Of a stretch of DNA of 64,000 nt, positions 44,791-51,946 are shown piece by piece. The DNA lies in contig NZ_JOGR01000011.1 in assembly GCF_000719515.1 (NCBI RefSeq), forward strand, positions 62,001 to 126,000. The letters are read 5' to 3'. Below the pieces are notes generated by a model. The model had not been told where the DNA came from, searched no databases, and worked only from the letters and a program-made list of their open reading frames with translations. The translations under genes were made by a program, and so were the position numbers. This DNA comes from Glycomyces sp. NRRL B-16210 (lineage in GTDB: Bacteria; Actinomycetota; Actinomycetes; Mycobacteriales; Micromonosporaceae). Every line of letters starts with the position of its first letter. Positions within the stretch are counted from its first letter, which is position 1.

Positions 44791-45301
44791 ACGGCGATCC
44801 TTCCGGTGTCGGCGAGCGAACACAACGCCGTTTTGGTGTCCGAAGGCGGCGGTAGGTGACATCTGCTGAAAGCTCTGGAGCGTTCCGACAACGATGGTCG
44901 TGCCGGAGTCCGTGCAGCAACCGAATTCGGAAAGGACACCGGCACTTCCCGGCGAGTCGCAGCGCCCACGAGTACCCATTACCCGGAAGGGCCAGCGGCG
45001 GCACCGGTGGGCTCCGTGGCACTTCCCGGGCGAGTCGCATCGCCTACATGCGGTTCCGACCATCCCGCAGGGCGGCGGCACCCGAGGGAACCGAGGTACT
45101 TCTCGGTGAGTCGCGCCGCCCGCGCAGTTCCGACCGCCTCGCAGGGCTGGCGGCGGTACTGGTGGGCTCCAAGCATTTCCTAGGCGAGTCACACCGCCCA
45201 CGCAGCACCGCAGTTCCAACCACCCCCCCCGCAGGGGCGGCATCGGCACCGATGGGCTCCGATAGCGTGGCGGTCTTCGTTCGTTGTCGAGAGGAGCCCT
45301 C
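44791..45301. other. 511-bp divergent intergenic region with 77-bp tandem repeats
   Basis: No gene is supported. 44791-44930 should contain the DinB promoter; the rest is four tandem 77-bp units (listed separately) and a C8 tract near 45224-45233, ending at the GAGAGGAG ribosome-binding site of the nucleoside hydrolase gene. Confidence 0.55.
44941..45261 (+). repeat. Four tandem ~77-bp repeats
   Basis: Units start with GGCACTTCCCGGCGAGTCGC at 44941, 45018, 45095 (GGTACTTCTCGGTGAGTCGC) and 45172 (AGCATTTCCTAGGCGAGTCA), exactly 77 bp apart. Each continues with CGCCCAC.., a GTTCCGACC-like word and GGCGGCACCGGTGGGCTCC. The last unit is about 12 bp longer because of a poly-C insertion. The right size for a MIRU/VNTR locus. 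Confidence 0.8.
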
Positions 45302-46261
45302 ATGCCCGTTCGGTTCGTACTCGACTGCGACACAGGGTCGGACGACGCGATCGCGATCTTCGCCGCCACTGCGCATCCCGACCTGGAGCTGGTCGCCGTC
45401 ACCACGGTGAACGGCAATGTCGCGCTCGAACACGTCACCGACAACACGCTGCGGGTCCTCGACCACGTCGGTGCCTCGGTACCCGTGCACGCGGGTGCCG
45501 CCCGGCCCTTCATGCGGCCGGACTTCCCCGTGCCGCGCGCGGTCCTCAACGGGGACAGCGACTTCCAGAAGGACAGTCTCGACTTCCCCGCGGCGGTGTC
45601 CGCCGCGGAAACGCAGTCTGCGGTCTCCTTTCTCATCGAGGCCTATATGGATGAGGCGTTCGCCGATGTGACCCTGGTGGCGACCGGGCCGCTCACCAAT
45701 ATCGCCCTCGCGCTCGCGACGGAGCCGCGCCTCGCCGCGCGCATTCCGAGGCTCGTCGTGATGGGCGGCGCCCACGCGAACGGGAACGTAACGGCCGCAG
45801 CCGAGTTCAACTTCTGGGTCGACCCGGAGGCCGCCGAAGCGGTGCTCGGCGCGGGACTCCGCGAGGTCGTGATCGTTCCCCTCGACGCCACGCACTCCGC
45901 CCCGCTCACGGCGGCCGACTGCGACGAGTACGAGAAGATCGGCACCCCCGCGGCCCAAGGAGCCGCGAAGCTCATCCGGCACCGCCTTGCCCACGACCAG
46001 GCGGCCTCAGGACAGGCCGCGGTGTCCACTCCAGTTCACGACCCGATGTGCGTCGCCTACCTGGCACGGCCCGACCTCTTCACAGAGGCCGTCGAGGCCT
46101 TCGTGAGCGTCGAGACCACCGGAAGCCGGACCCTCGGCGAACTCCTAGTCGACACCCGGCCTTGGTGCCCGCAGCCGCCGAACGCGGCCGTCGCGCTCCG
46201 CGCGTCCGGCGAGGTTTACCGCGAATTCCTAAGAACCGCGTTCCTCGCCGGTCAGCGGTGA
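45302..46261 (+). CDS. Inosine-uridine preferring nucleoside hydrolase family protein
   Basis: A protein of 319 residues, ATG 45302 with GAGAGGAG upstream. The calcium/ribose site DCDTGSDDAIAI (DxDxGxDD) is at residues 8-19; VTTVNGNVALEHVTDNTL, VATGPLTNIALAL, VVMGGAHANGNVTAAAEFNF and the late VHDPMCVAYL (active-site His/Asp) are all family motifs. It hydrolyses N-glycosidic bonds of ribonucleosides in salvage. No signal peptide. Its 3' end lies in the first copy of a ~200-bp intergenic duplication. Confidence 0.9.
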   Translation: MPVRFVLDCDTGSDDAIAIFAATAHPDLELVAVTTVNGNVALEHVTDNTLRVLDHVGASVPVHAGAARPFMRPDFPVPRAVLNGDSDFQKDSLDFPAAVSAAETQSAVSFLIEAYMDEAFADVTLVATGPLTNIALALATEPRLAARIPRLVVMGGAHANGNVTAAAEFNFWVDPEAAEAVLGAGLREVVIVPLDATHSAPLTAADCDEYEKIGTPAAQGAAKLIRHRLAHDQAASGQAAVSTPVHDPMCVAYLARPDLFTEAVEAFVSVETTGSRTLGELLVDTRPWCPQPPNAAVALRASGEVYREFLRTAFLAGQR

Positions 46262-46760
46262 GCGGCGGCTGCGATTCCCGGTGCCCAAACGGGGCTGTCG
46301 GTATTCGGAGCGGGACGGCCGTTCGCATTGCCCGCATGAGATCGCACCCGGCGTCGTCCGCTGTTTGCCGCCTGCCATCCGCCGCGTGGGTGAGCTGCTC
46401 GGTCGGGATCGGGGTGGGCTTTTGCGTGGCCTTGGTGGCGATGCGCGGGGTCGCTTCGGAACCGCAGCGCAGCCGCGCAGTACTGTTCGCGCTTCTTGCC
46501 TCCCGATCATGAGCGGTGGCGGCGGTTCGTGAGGTCCGTCCCGGATTTGTCGCGCTCCTCGCCGGTCGGCGGTGAGCGACTGCTTCGATTTGCGGTGCCC
46601 ACATGGGGTTTTCGGTGTTTGGCGCTGGACGGCCGTTCGCATTTCCCGCGCGGGGTCGCACCCGGCTCCGCCGTCCGACGTCTGCCGTTTGCCGCCCGCC
46701 TCGTGGGCGGGCCGCTCTTCTGGGATCGGAGTGGGCTTTTGCTTTGCCTCGGTGGCGATG
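46248..46760 (+). repeat. Imperfect ~200-bp direct duplication spanning a gene end
   Basis: 46248-46443 and 46561-46760 align along their length with small indels (offset 313-317 bp). Shared words include GACGGCCGTTCGCATT, GGTCGCACCCGGC, GTGGGCTTTTGC and GGTGGCGATG. The first copy includes the last codons and stop of the nucleoside hydrolase gene. The 534 bp between that stop (46261) and the SDR stop (46796) hold no supported gene. Confidence 0.7.
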
Positions 46761-46795
46761 TTTTGGGCCCTTGCGCCTTGGTTTTCCTTTGGTCC

Positions 46796-47776
46796 TCAGG
46801 TCTTGAGCAGCTCCTCGCTCAGGGTCCAGAGTCGCTCTGCCGACTTCGGGTCGATCGAGTGCGAGGCGACCTCCGCTGGGATCTGGTCTGCCGTCAACTC
46901 CCTCGGCTCGTCGTCCAGCCTTGAGATGTCGTTGTCCTTCAGGTAGACCCCGCCGATTCCCTCCAGCAGCGGGCTCGCCGCCCCGAACACGATCGTGCTC
47001 GCTCCCTGCTCCGGCGTCTTCTTTCCGACCTCGGGGTCAATGACCGGCTCTCCGTTCTCATCGATCAGCCCCATCTCCAGCAGGACCTCCGCGGGCATCC
47101 CGCGGTTGAGGTTCGTGCCGACCACCACTCCGGGATGCACCGCGTAGCCGCGAATCCCGTCCTCGGCCCACCGCCTGTCCAGCTCCACGGCGTGCAGCAC
47201 GTTCGCGGTCTTGGACTGCGCGTACGCGGCGTGTCCGTCGTAGCCGTTCGCGAAATGCGGGTCCTCCCAGCGGATGTCGCCCATCCGCTGGGCCCCCGAC
47301 GTCACGTTGACCACCCGGGCGCCCCCGGCCGCGCGCAGCGCCGGCAGCAGCGCGTTCGTCAACTGGAAGTGGCCGAGGTGGTTCGTCGCGAACTGGATCT
47401 CGTAGCCCCGCGCATCCTGGACCAGCTCCGCCGGGCCCGGCGGAGCCGCGCCGTTGACGAGGATGTGGAGCGGTCGCCCCGAATCGATCCAGCGCTCGGC
47501 GAAGGCCTCGATCGAGGCCGGGTCGAGCAGGTCGAGCCGGCTGACCTCGACGTGGTCGATCCCGGTCAGCCTCGTCGCGGCCGCCCCCGGGTACCGGGAG
47601 GCCACCGTGACCGCCGCGCCCACCTTGGACAGCGCGCGGGCCGCCTCCAGCCCGAGACCGTTGTGGCCGCCGGTGATGACGACGTTCTTGCCGGACAGGT
47701 CGAGTCCCGCGAGCACGTCGTCCGCGGTGGAGGCGGGGGTGAAACCGGTGCCCAGCGGGTGCTGCTTGTGCGTCAT
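46796..47776 (-). CDS. Short-chain dehydrogenase/reductase
   Basis: A protein of 326 residues. Cofactor motif VVITGGHNGLGLEAARALS (TGxxxGxG variant), NHLGHFQLTNALLPAL (Asn), VVNVTSGAQR (Ser) and the catalytic AYAQSKTAN (Tyr-xxx-Lys). Size and motif spacing fit the retinol-dehydrogenase-like/WW-oxidoreductase-like group common in actinobacteria. Downstream of the aldo/keto reductase gene on the same strand with a 24-bp gap, so one operon, divergent from the tetR gene that probably represses it. Confidence 0.88.
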   Translation of the reverse strand: MTHKQHPLGTGFTPASTADDVLAGLDLSGKNVVITGGHNGLGLEAARALSKVGAAVTVASRYPGAAATRLTGIDHVEVSRLDLLDPASIEAFAERWIDSGRPLHILVNGAAPPGPAELVQDARGYEIQFATNHLGHFQLTNALLPALRAAGGARVVNVTSGAQRMGDIRWEDPHFANGYDGHAAYAQSKTANVLHAVELDRRWAEDGIRGYAVHPGVVVGTNLNRGMPAEVLLEMGLIDENGEPVIDPEVGKKTPEQGASTIVFGAASPLLEGIGGVYLKDNDISRLDDEPRELTADQIPAEVASHSIDPKSAERLWTLSEELLKT

Positions 47777-47800
47777 GATCGTGGTCCTTTCGTAGCGGGT

Positions 47801-48835
47801 TCAGACGGCGGCGCGGTCGCCCGCGGGGCGGCGGCGCAGGCGCGAGTGCTCGATCGCCGGGGGATGGAAGGCCTGGTCGAGAGGGCCGACATCGGTCCCC
47901 GGCGGGACGATCGCGTCGATCCGGTCGAGGATCTCGTCGGAGAGCACGACATCGAGGCCGGCCAGGAGGTCGTCGAGGTGCTCCATCGTGCGCGGGCCCA
48001 GCAGCGCGCTGGAGACGCCCGGATGGGCGATCGCGAAGGCCATCGCCAGGTGCGTCATCGGCAGGCCCGCCTCCTCGGCGAGCTGCACGAGCCGCTCGAC
48101 CACGTCGAGCCGACGCTCGTCGTCGAACACGGTGAAGAAGGGGAGCGAGGCGCGCACCAGGTCGTTCTCGCGGCCCTTGCGGACGCGCCCGGTGAGCATC
48201 CCCTGGCCCAGCGGCCCCCACACGAGCGTGCCCATGCCGTAGCGCTGCGCCGTCGGCAGCACCTCGCTCTCGATGCCGCGGTTGAGGATCGAGTACGGCG
48301 GCTGCTCGGTGCGGAACCGCTCCAGGCCGCGCCGCTCGGCGACCCACTGGGCCTCGACCATGTCCGAGGCCGGTGTGGTGGACGAGCCGATCGCGCGGAC
48401 CTTGCCGCTGCGGATCAGATCGGTGAGCGCCGACAGCGTCTCCTCGACGTCCGTGTCGGGATCGGGCCGATGGACCTGGTAGAGGTCGATGTGATCGGTC
48501 TGGAGGCGGCGCAGCGAGTCCTCCACCGCGGTGAGGATCCAGCGCCGTGAGCCGCCGCGCCGATTGGGGGCCTCGCCCATCGGGAGGCCCAGTTTGGTCG
48601 CGAGGACGACCTCGTCGCGGCGCCCCTTGAGGGCCTTGCCCACGAGCTCCTCGGACGCGCCCTGCCCGTACGCGTCGGCGGTGTCGACGAGGTTGATCCC
48701 CGAGTCGAGGGCCTTGTGGACGATCTTGATCGAGTCCTCGTGGTCGGCGTTCCCGAAGGGCGTGCCGAGCATCAGCGTGCCGAGGGCGTAGGGACTGACC
48801 TTGATGCCGGTTCGGCCGAGGTTGCGGTACTGCAT
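47801..48835 (-). CDS. Aldo/keto reductase (YajO/Tas-like)
   Basis: A protein of 344 residues, ATG 48835 with AGGAG upstream. MQYRNLGRTGIKVSPYALGT, then NLVDTADAYGQGASEELVGK (Asp, Tyr), VVLATKLG (Lys) and IDLYQVHRPDP (His) complete the tetrad. The C-terminus VSSALLGPRTMEHLDDLL matches the AKR11/12-type NADPH site. First gene of a two-gene operon with the SDR gene; an inverted repeat between it and the divergent tetR gene is the likely operator. Confidence 0.88.
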   Translation of the reverse strand: MQYRNLGRTGIKVSPYALGTLMLGTPFGNADHEDSIKIVHKALDSGINLVDTADAYGQGASEELVGKALKGRRDEVVLATKLGLPMGEAPNRRGGSRRWILTAVEDSLRRLQTDHIDLYQVHRPDPDTDVEETLSALTDLIRSGKVRAIGSSTTPASDMVEAQWVAERRGLERFRTEQPPYSILNRGIESEVLPTAQRYGMGTLVWGPLGQGMLTGRVRKGRENDLVRASLPFFTVFDDERRLDVVERLVQLAEEAGLPMTHLAMAFAIAHPGVSSALLGPRTMEHLDDLLAGLDVVLSDEILDRIDAIVPPGTDVGPLDQAFHPPAIEHSRLRRRPAGDRAAV

Positions 48836-48899
48836 CGGGTGCTCCTGGAATGGTGGAGAGGTGGCGACCGCTGGCGCGGTGTCGTATCCTGGATGTAAG

Positions 48900-48937
48900 C
48901 GGAACGTCTTTCCACAATTATACGGAAAGGCGTTCCG
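48900..48937. promoter_or_regulatory. Operator between the reductase operon and tetR
   Basis: CGGAACGTCTTTCC (48900-48913), 10-bp AT-rich spacer, GGAAAGGCGTTCCG (48924-48937): 14-bp arms with one mismatch. It sits in the 124-bp divergent gap, 23 bp from the tetR start, positioned to repress both directions. Confidence 0.7.
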
Positions 48938-48959
48938 GTTGCCAAATGAAAGAGGAGAT

Positions 48960-49586
48960 GTGACGGAAGACACAGTGTGGGCCAAGGGCGAGATCGTCTA
49001 CGAGCCCGCCGAACGCCCGCGGCGCCTGCGCGCCGACGCGCAGCGCAACGTCGACGCCCTGCTCGAAGCCTCGAAGCGCGTCTTCGCCTCCGCAGGCGTG
49101 GACGCGCCCGCGAAGGAGATCGCCGACCTCGCCGGCGTCGGCGTCGGCACCCTCTACCGGCACTTCCCTCAGCGCTCCGACCTCGTCAAAGCCGTGTTCC
49201 AGCGCGAGGTCGACGCCTGCGCCGACGCGGCCCCGGCGCTGGCCGCCGAGCACGAACCCGGTGCGGCCCTTGAGCAGTGGCTTCTGCGGTACACCGAGTA
49301 CCTCGCGACCAAGCGCGGGCTCGCCTCGGCTCTCCACTCGGGCGACCCGGCCTTCGACGCGCTGCCCGGGTACTTCCTGGGGCGGCTCGGCCCCGCCCTC
49401 GCCTCGCTGCTCGAAGCGGCGTCCGAAGCGGGCGAGATCCGCGCCGACATCAGCGCCGAGGACCTGCTCTACGCCGTGGCCAACCTGTGCATGTCCGCCG
49501 CGGGCGACGGCGTCGCCTACAGCCGGCGCATGGTCGCCCTCCTCGTCGACGGGCTGCGCTACGGAGCCGATCCGGCTCGGGGTTGA
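48960..49586 (+). CDS. TetR/AcrR-family regulator (first)
   Basis: A protein of 208 residues, GTG start with GAGGA upstream. The N-terminal helix-turn-helix RNVDALLEASKRVFASAGVD, APAKEIADLAGVGVGTLYRH and FPQRSDLVKAVFQ is complete. The ligand domain includes AALEQWLLRYTEYLATKRGL, of the type common in regulators of oxidoreductase operons. Divergent from the aldo/keto reductase/SDR operon across an inverted-repeat operator. Confidence 0.88.
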   Translation: MTEDTVWAKGEIVYEPAERPRRLRADAQRNVDALLEASKRVFASAGVDAPAKEIADLAGVGVGTLYRHFPQRSDLVKAVFQREVDACADAAPALAAEHEPGAALEQWLLRYTEYLATKRGLASALHSGDPAFDALPGYFLGRLGPALASLLEAASEAGEIRADISAEDLLYAVANLCMSAAGDGVAYSRRMVALLVDGLRYGADPARG

Positions 49587-49632
49587 CAAGAAAGGGTTGA
49601 CAAGAAGTCGATAGTGAGTGTTAACTATCAAC
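49583..49632 (+). promoter_or_regulatory. Promoter and operator of the second tetR gene
   Basis: GGTTGACAAGAA occurs twice, 14 bp apart, giving TTGACA at 49583 and 49597. The second pairs with TTAACT (49621-49626, 18-bp spacer), so transcription would start at the ATG at 49634 with no Shine-Dalgarno. GATAGTGAGT|GTTAACTATC (49610-49629) is an imperfect version of the palindrome found at 50195-50218. Confidence 0.6.
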
Positions 49633-49633
49633 C

Positions 49634-50353
49634 ATGGCAGAGCAGAGGCGGCCGCGCGTAGGCGCGGAGCAGCGACGGGCGCAGATCCTCGCCGCCGCGC
49701 TGAAGGAGTTCAGCCACAAAGGGCTGCACGGCGGTTCGACCGTGACCATCGCCAAGGACGTCGAGATCTCCCACCCGAACCTGTTCCGCCTCTTCTCGAC
49801 CAAGAAGGAGCTCTTCATCGCCGTGCTGGAGCGGACCTTCGCCACGGTCGGGCGCGAGATGCTCATCGCCGGCGAGGCCGCCGAGGCCGACCCGCTCCAG
49901 ACGATGTCGGACCGCTGGGGCGTGCTCATGGAGAACCGCGAGCTCATGCTCATGATGCTCCAGGGCTACGCGGCCTGCGAGGACCCCGACATCCGCGACC
50001 TCATGCACCGCTCGACCCAGGAGATCTTCGAGCGCATCGAGGCCCTCCGGGGCGTCGACGAGGACCAGGCGCACGACTTCATCGCCGCGGGCCTGCTGTA
50101 CATGGTCGCGGCCTCGATGGACCTGCCCGCCAGGGCCGCAGGCGACCCGTGGGCCGAAAGGTTCCTCGCCTCGGGATCTTTATTTTTTGACCAATTGATA
50201 GTGAGTACTCACTATCAAAGAAGGGAAGCCATGACCCCCGTGCCGAAGCCCCGCCACCGGGCGCGCCGAGGCCCGACGCACCCGTCCCCCACCACTTCGA
50301 ACACCCCGGCCCGCCTCCAGCGGCGCCGCACGACCGCGCCCCTCGGCGCGTGA
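49634..50353 (+). CDS. TetR-family regulator (second) with read-through C-terminus
   Basis: A protein of 239 residues as read. Helix-turn-helix: QILAAALKEFSHKGLHGGS, VTIAKDVEISHPNLFRLFST and KKELFIAVLERTF. The regulatory domain ends around FLASGSLFFDQ (residue about 190). Beyond that the frame runs through the operator palindrome (LIVSTHYQ) and a Pro/Arg-rich 40-residue stretch from the ATG at 50231, which has AAGGGAAG upstream and could be an independent small ORF. A one-base deletion in the T6 run at 50183-50188 would bring TGA-TAG (50196-50201) into frame and give a normal-length TetR. The gene probably controls itself and the multicopper oxidase. Confidence 0.8.
   Translation: MAEQRRPRVGAEQRRAQILAAALKEFSHKGLHGGSTVTIAKDVEISHPNLFRLFSTKKELFIAVLERTFATVGREMLIAGEAAEADPLQTMSDRWGVLMENRELMLMMLQGYAACEDPDIRDLMHRSTQEIFERIEALRGVDEDQAHDFIAAGLLYMVAASMDLPARAAGDPWAERFLASGSLFFDQLIVSTHYQRREAMTPVPKPRHRARRGPTHPSPTTSNTPARLQRRRTTAPLGA
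50195..50218. promoter_or_regulatory. Perfect 24-bp palindromic operator before the multicopper oxidase
   Basis: TTGATAGTGAGT (50195-50206) followed by its exact reverse complement. TTGACC (50187-50192) just upstream is a possible -35, and the -10 region falls inside the palindrome. A variant lies at 49610-49629 before the tetR start. Probable TetR binding site. Confidence 0.8.
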
Positions 50354-50364
50354 GGAGACCGATC

Positions 50365-51888
50365 ATGAAACGACGCAGCGCACTCAAATGGACCCTCATC
50401 GGCGTCGGCGGCAGCCTCGGCGCCCTGACCCTCGGCACCGTCGGCGTCTTCGGATACGCCTACGCCCGCGGAAAACTCGACACCGTCGGCAAGGTCGACT
50501 TCGACTCGCCGCTGGCGGTGCCGCCGCTCGCCGAGTCCCACACGGACGCCTCCGGAGCGCGGGTCTTCGACCTCGACCTCCAAGCGGGGCAGACGCAGTT
50601 CCTCGACGGACCTGCCACCGCCACCTGGGGCGTCAACGGCGCCTTCCTCGGCCCCACCATCCGCGCCTCGCGCGGCGAGGAGATCGCGTTCGCCATCCGC
50701 AACGACCTCGACCAGGAGACCTCGATCCACTGGCACGGGATGCACCTGCCCGCCGTGATGGACGGCGGCCCGCACCAGTCGGTCGCCCCCGGGGACACCT
50801 GGGCGCCGCAGTGGACCGTCGACCAGCCCGCCGCGACCCTCTGGTACCACCCGCACCCGCACGGGCGGACCGCCGACCACGTCCACCGCGGCCTGGCCGG
50901 GATGTTCATCGTCGACGACGAGGAATCCGGCGCCCTCGACCTTCCCTCCGAGTACGGCGTGGACGACCTGCCGATGATCGTCCAGGACCGCAAGTTCGAC
51001 GACGACAACCAGTTCGACGACTCCGCCCCCCTCCTCAGCAGCGGCGGCGTGTTCGGCGACGAGATCATCGTCAACGGCACCCGCGGCCCCTACGTCGAGG
51101 TCACGACCCGCCTGGTGCGCCTGCGCCTGCTCAACGGCTCCAACTCGCGGCTCTACAACTTCGGCTTCGGCGACGACCGGGCCTTCCAGCTCATCGCCAC
51201 CGACGGCGGGCTCCTCGCCGAGCCCTGGGAGACCGACCGGCTCCACCTCTCCCCGGGCGAGCGCGCCGAGATCGTGGTCGCCTTCGCGCCCGGCGAGACC
51301 GTCGAACTGCGCTCCTACCCCGCCGAGTACGGCTTCAACGGGACCGGCGCGCGCACCAACGGCGCCGACGACCGGCTCGACCTCGTCCAGTTCCGCGCCG
51401 CCGACACGCTCGCCGAGTCCCCGGCGATCCCGACCGCACTCGCCGCCGCGCCCGACCTGGACACCGCCGAAGCGGCCGAGACCCGCACCTTCACGCTCGA
51501 AGGGCGCAACATCAACGACCGGCGGATGGACATGGGCCGCATCGACTTCGCCGTCCGCGAAGGCACCACCGAAGTGTGGGAGGTCGTCAACACCAACGGC
51601 TACATGCACAACTTCCACGTCCACGACGTGCAGTTCCATGTCCTCACCGTCGACGGCGACGCGCCCCCGCCGGACCTGTCCGGCTGGAAGGACACGATCC
51701 TGCTCGTGCCCGACCGCCGCTACCGGCTCGCGATGCGCTTCACCGACCACACCGACCCGAACCTGCCGTACATGTACCACTGCCACCTGCTCGCCCACGA
51801 GGACGAGGGCATGATGGGCCAGTTCGTGGTCCTCGGCGAAGGCGAGACGATCGGCGAGGTCCCGCAGTCGGCGCACGCGCACGATTGA
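50365..51888 (+). CDS. Multicopper oxidase (CueO/SufI-like)
   Basis: A protein of 507 residues, ATG 50365 with GAGGAGA upstream. The N-terminus has MKRRSALKWTLIGVGGSLGA, a membrane helix resembling a signal-anchor with an Arg pair. All four copper-binding motifs are present: HWHGMHLP, WYHPHPHG, NFHVHDVQFHV and MYHCHLLAHEDEGMMGQF (type 1/2/3 centres). Family members oxidise Cu(I), phenols or metals outside the membrane using O2. It sits under a TetR-type palindrome and behind the tetR gene, so induction by a TetR ligand is likely. Confidence 0.9.
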   Translation: MKRRSALKWTLIGVGGSLGALTLGTVGVFGYAYARGKLDTVGKVDFDSPLAVPPLAESHTDASGARVFDLDLQAGQTQFLDGPATATWGVNGAFLGPTIRASRGEEIAFAIRNDLDQETSIHWHGMHLPAVMDGGPHQSVAPGDTWAPQWTVDQPAATLWYHPHPHGRTADHVHRGLAGMFIVDDEESGALDLPSEYGVDDLPMIVQDRKFDDDNQFDDSAPLLSSGGVFGDEIIVNGTRGPYVEVTTRLVRLRLLNGSNSRLYNFGFGDDRAFQLIATDGGLLAEPWETDRLHLSPGERAEIVVAFAPGETVELRSYPAEYGFNGTGARTNGADDRLDLVQFRAADTLAESPAIPTALAAAPDLDTAEAAETRTFTLEGRNINDRRMDMGRIDFAVREGTTEVWEVVNTNGYMHNFHVHDVQFHVLTVDGDAPPPDLSGWKDTILLVPDRRYRLAMRFTDHTDPNLPYMYHCHLLAHEDEGMMGQFVVLGEGETIGEVPQSAHAHD

Positions 51889-51894
51889 CGCGAG

Positions 51895-51937
51895 ACGGCG
51901 CCGGGGACAGCCCTGCAAGGACTGTCCCCGGCGCCGT
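51895..51937. terminator. Bidirectional terminator between multicopper oxidase and catalase genes
   Basis: ACGGCGCCGGGGACAG (51895-51910) pairs perfectly with 51922-51937 around an 11-base loop; T-rich GTTCG follows. Stops of both convergent genes lie within 10 bp of it. Confidence 0.85.
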
Positions 51938-51946
51938 TCGGTCCGC

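Noticed and set aside
46080..46661. Minus-strand and plus-strand frames across the duplicated intergenic region
   Set aside because: The product is Arg/Pro-rich, spans the duplication and overlaps the nucleoside hydrolase gene end; no start signal.
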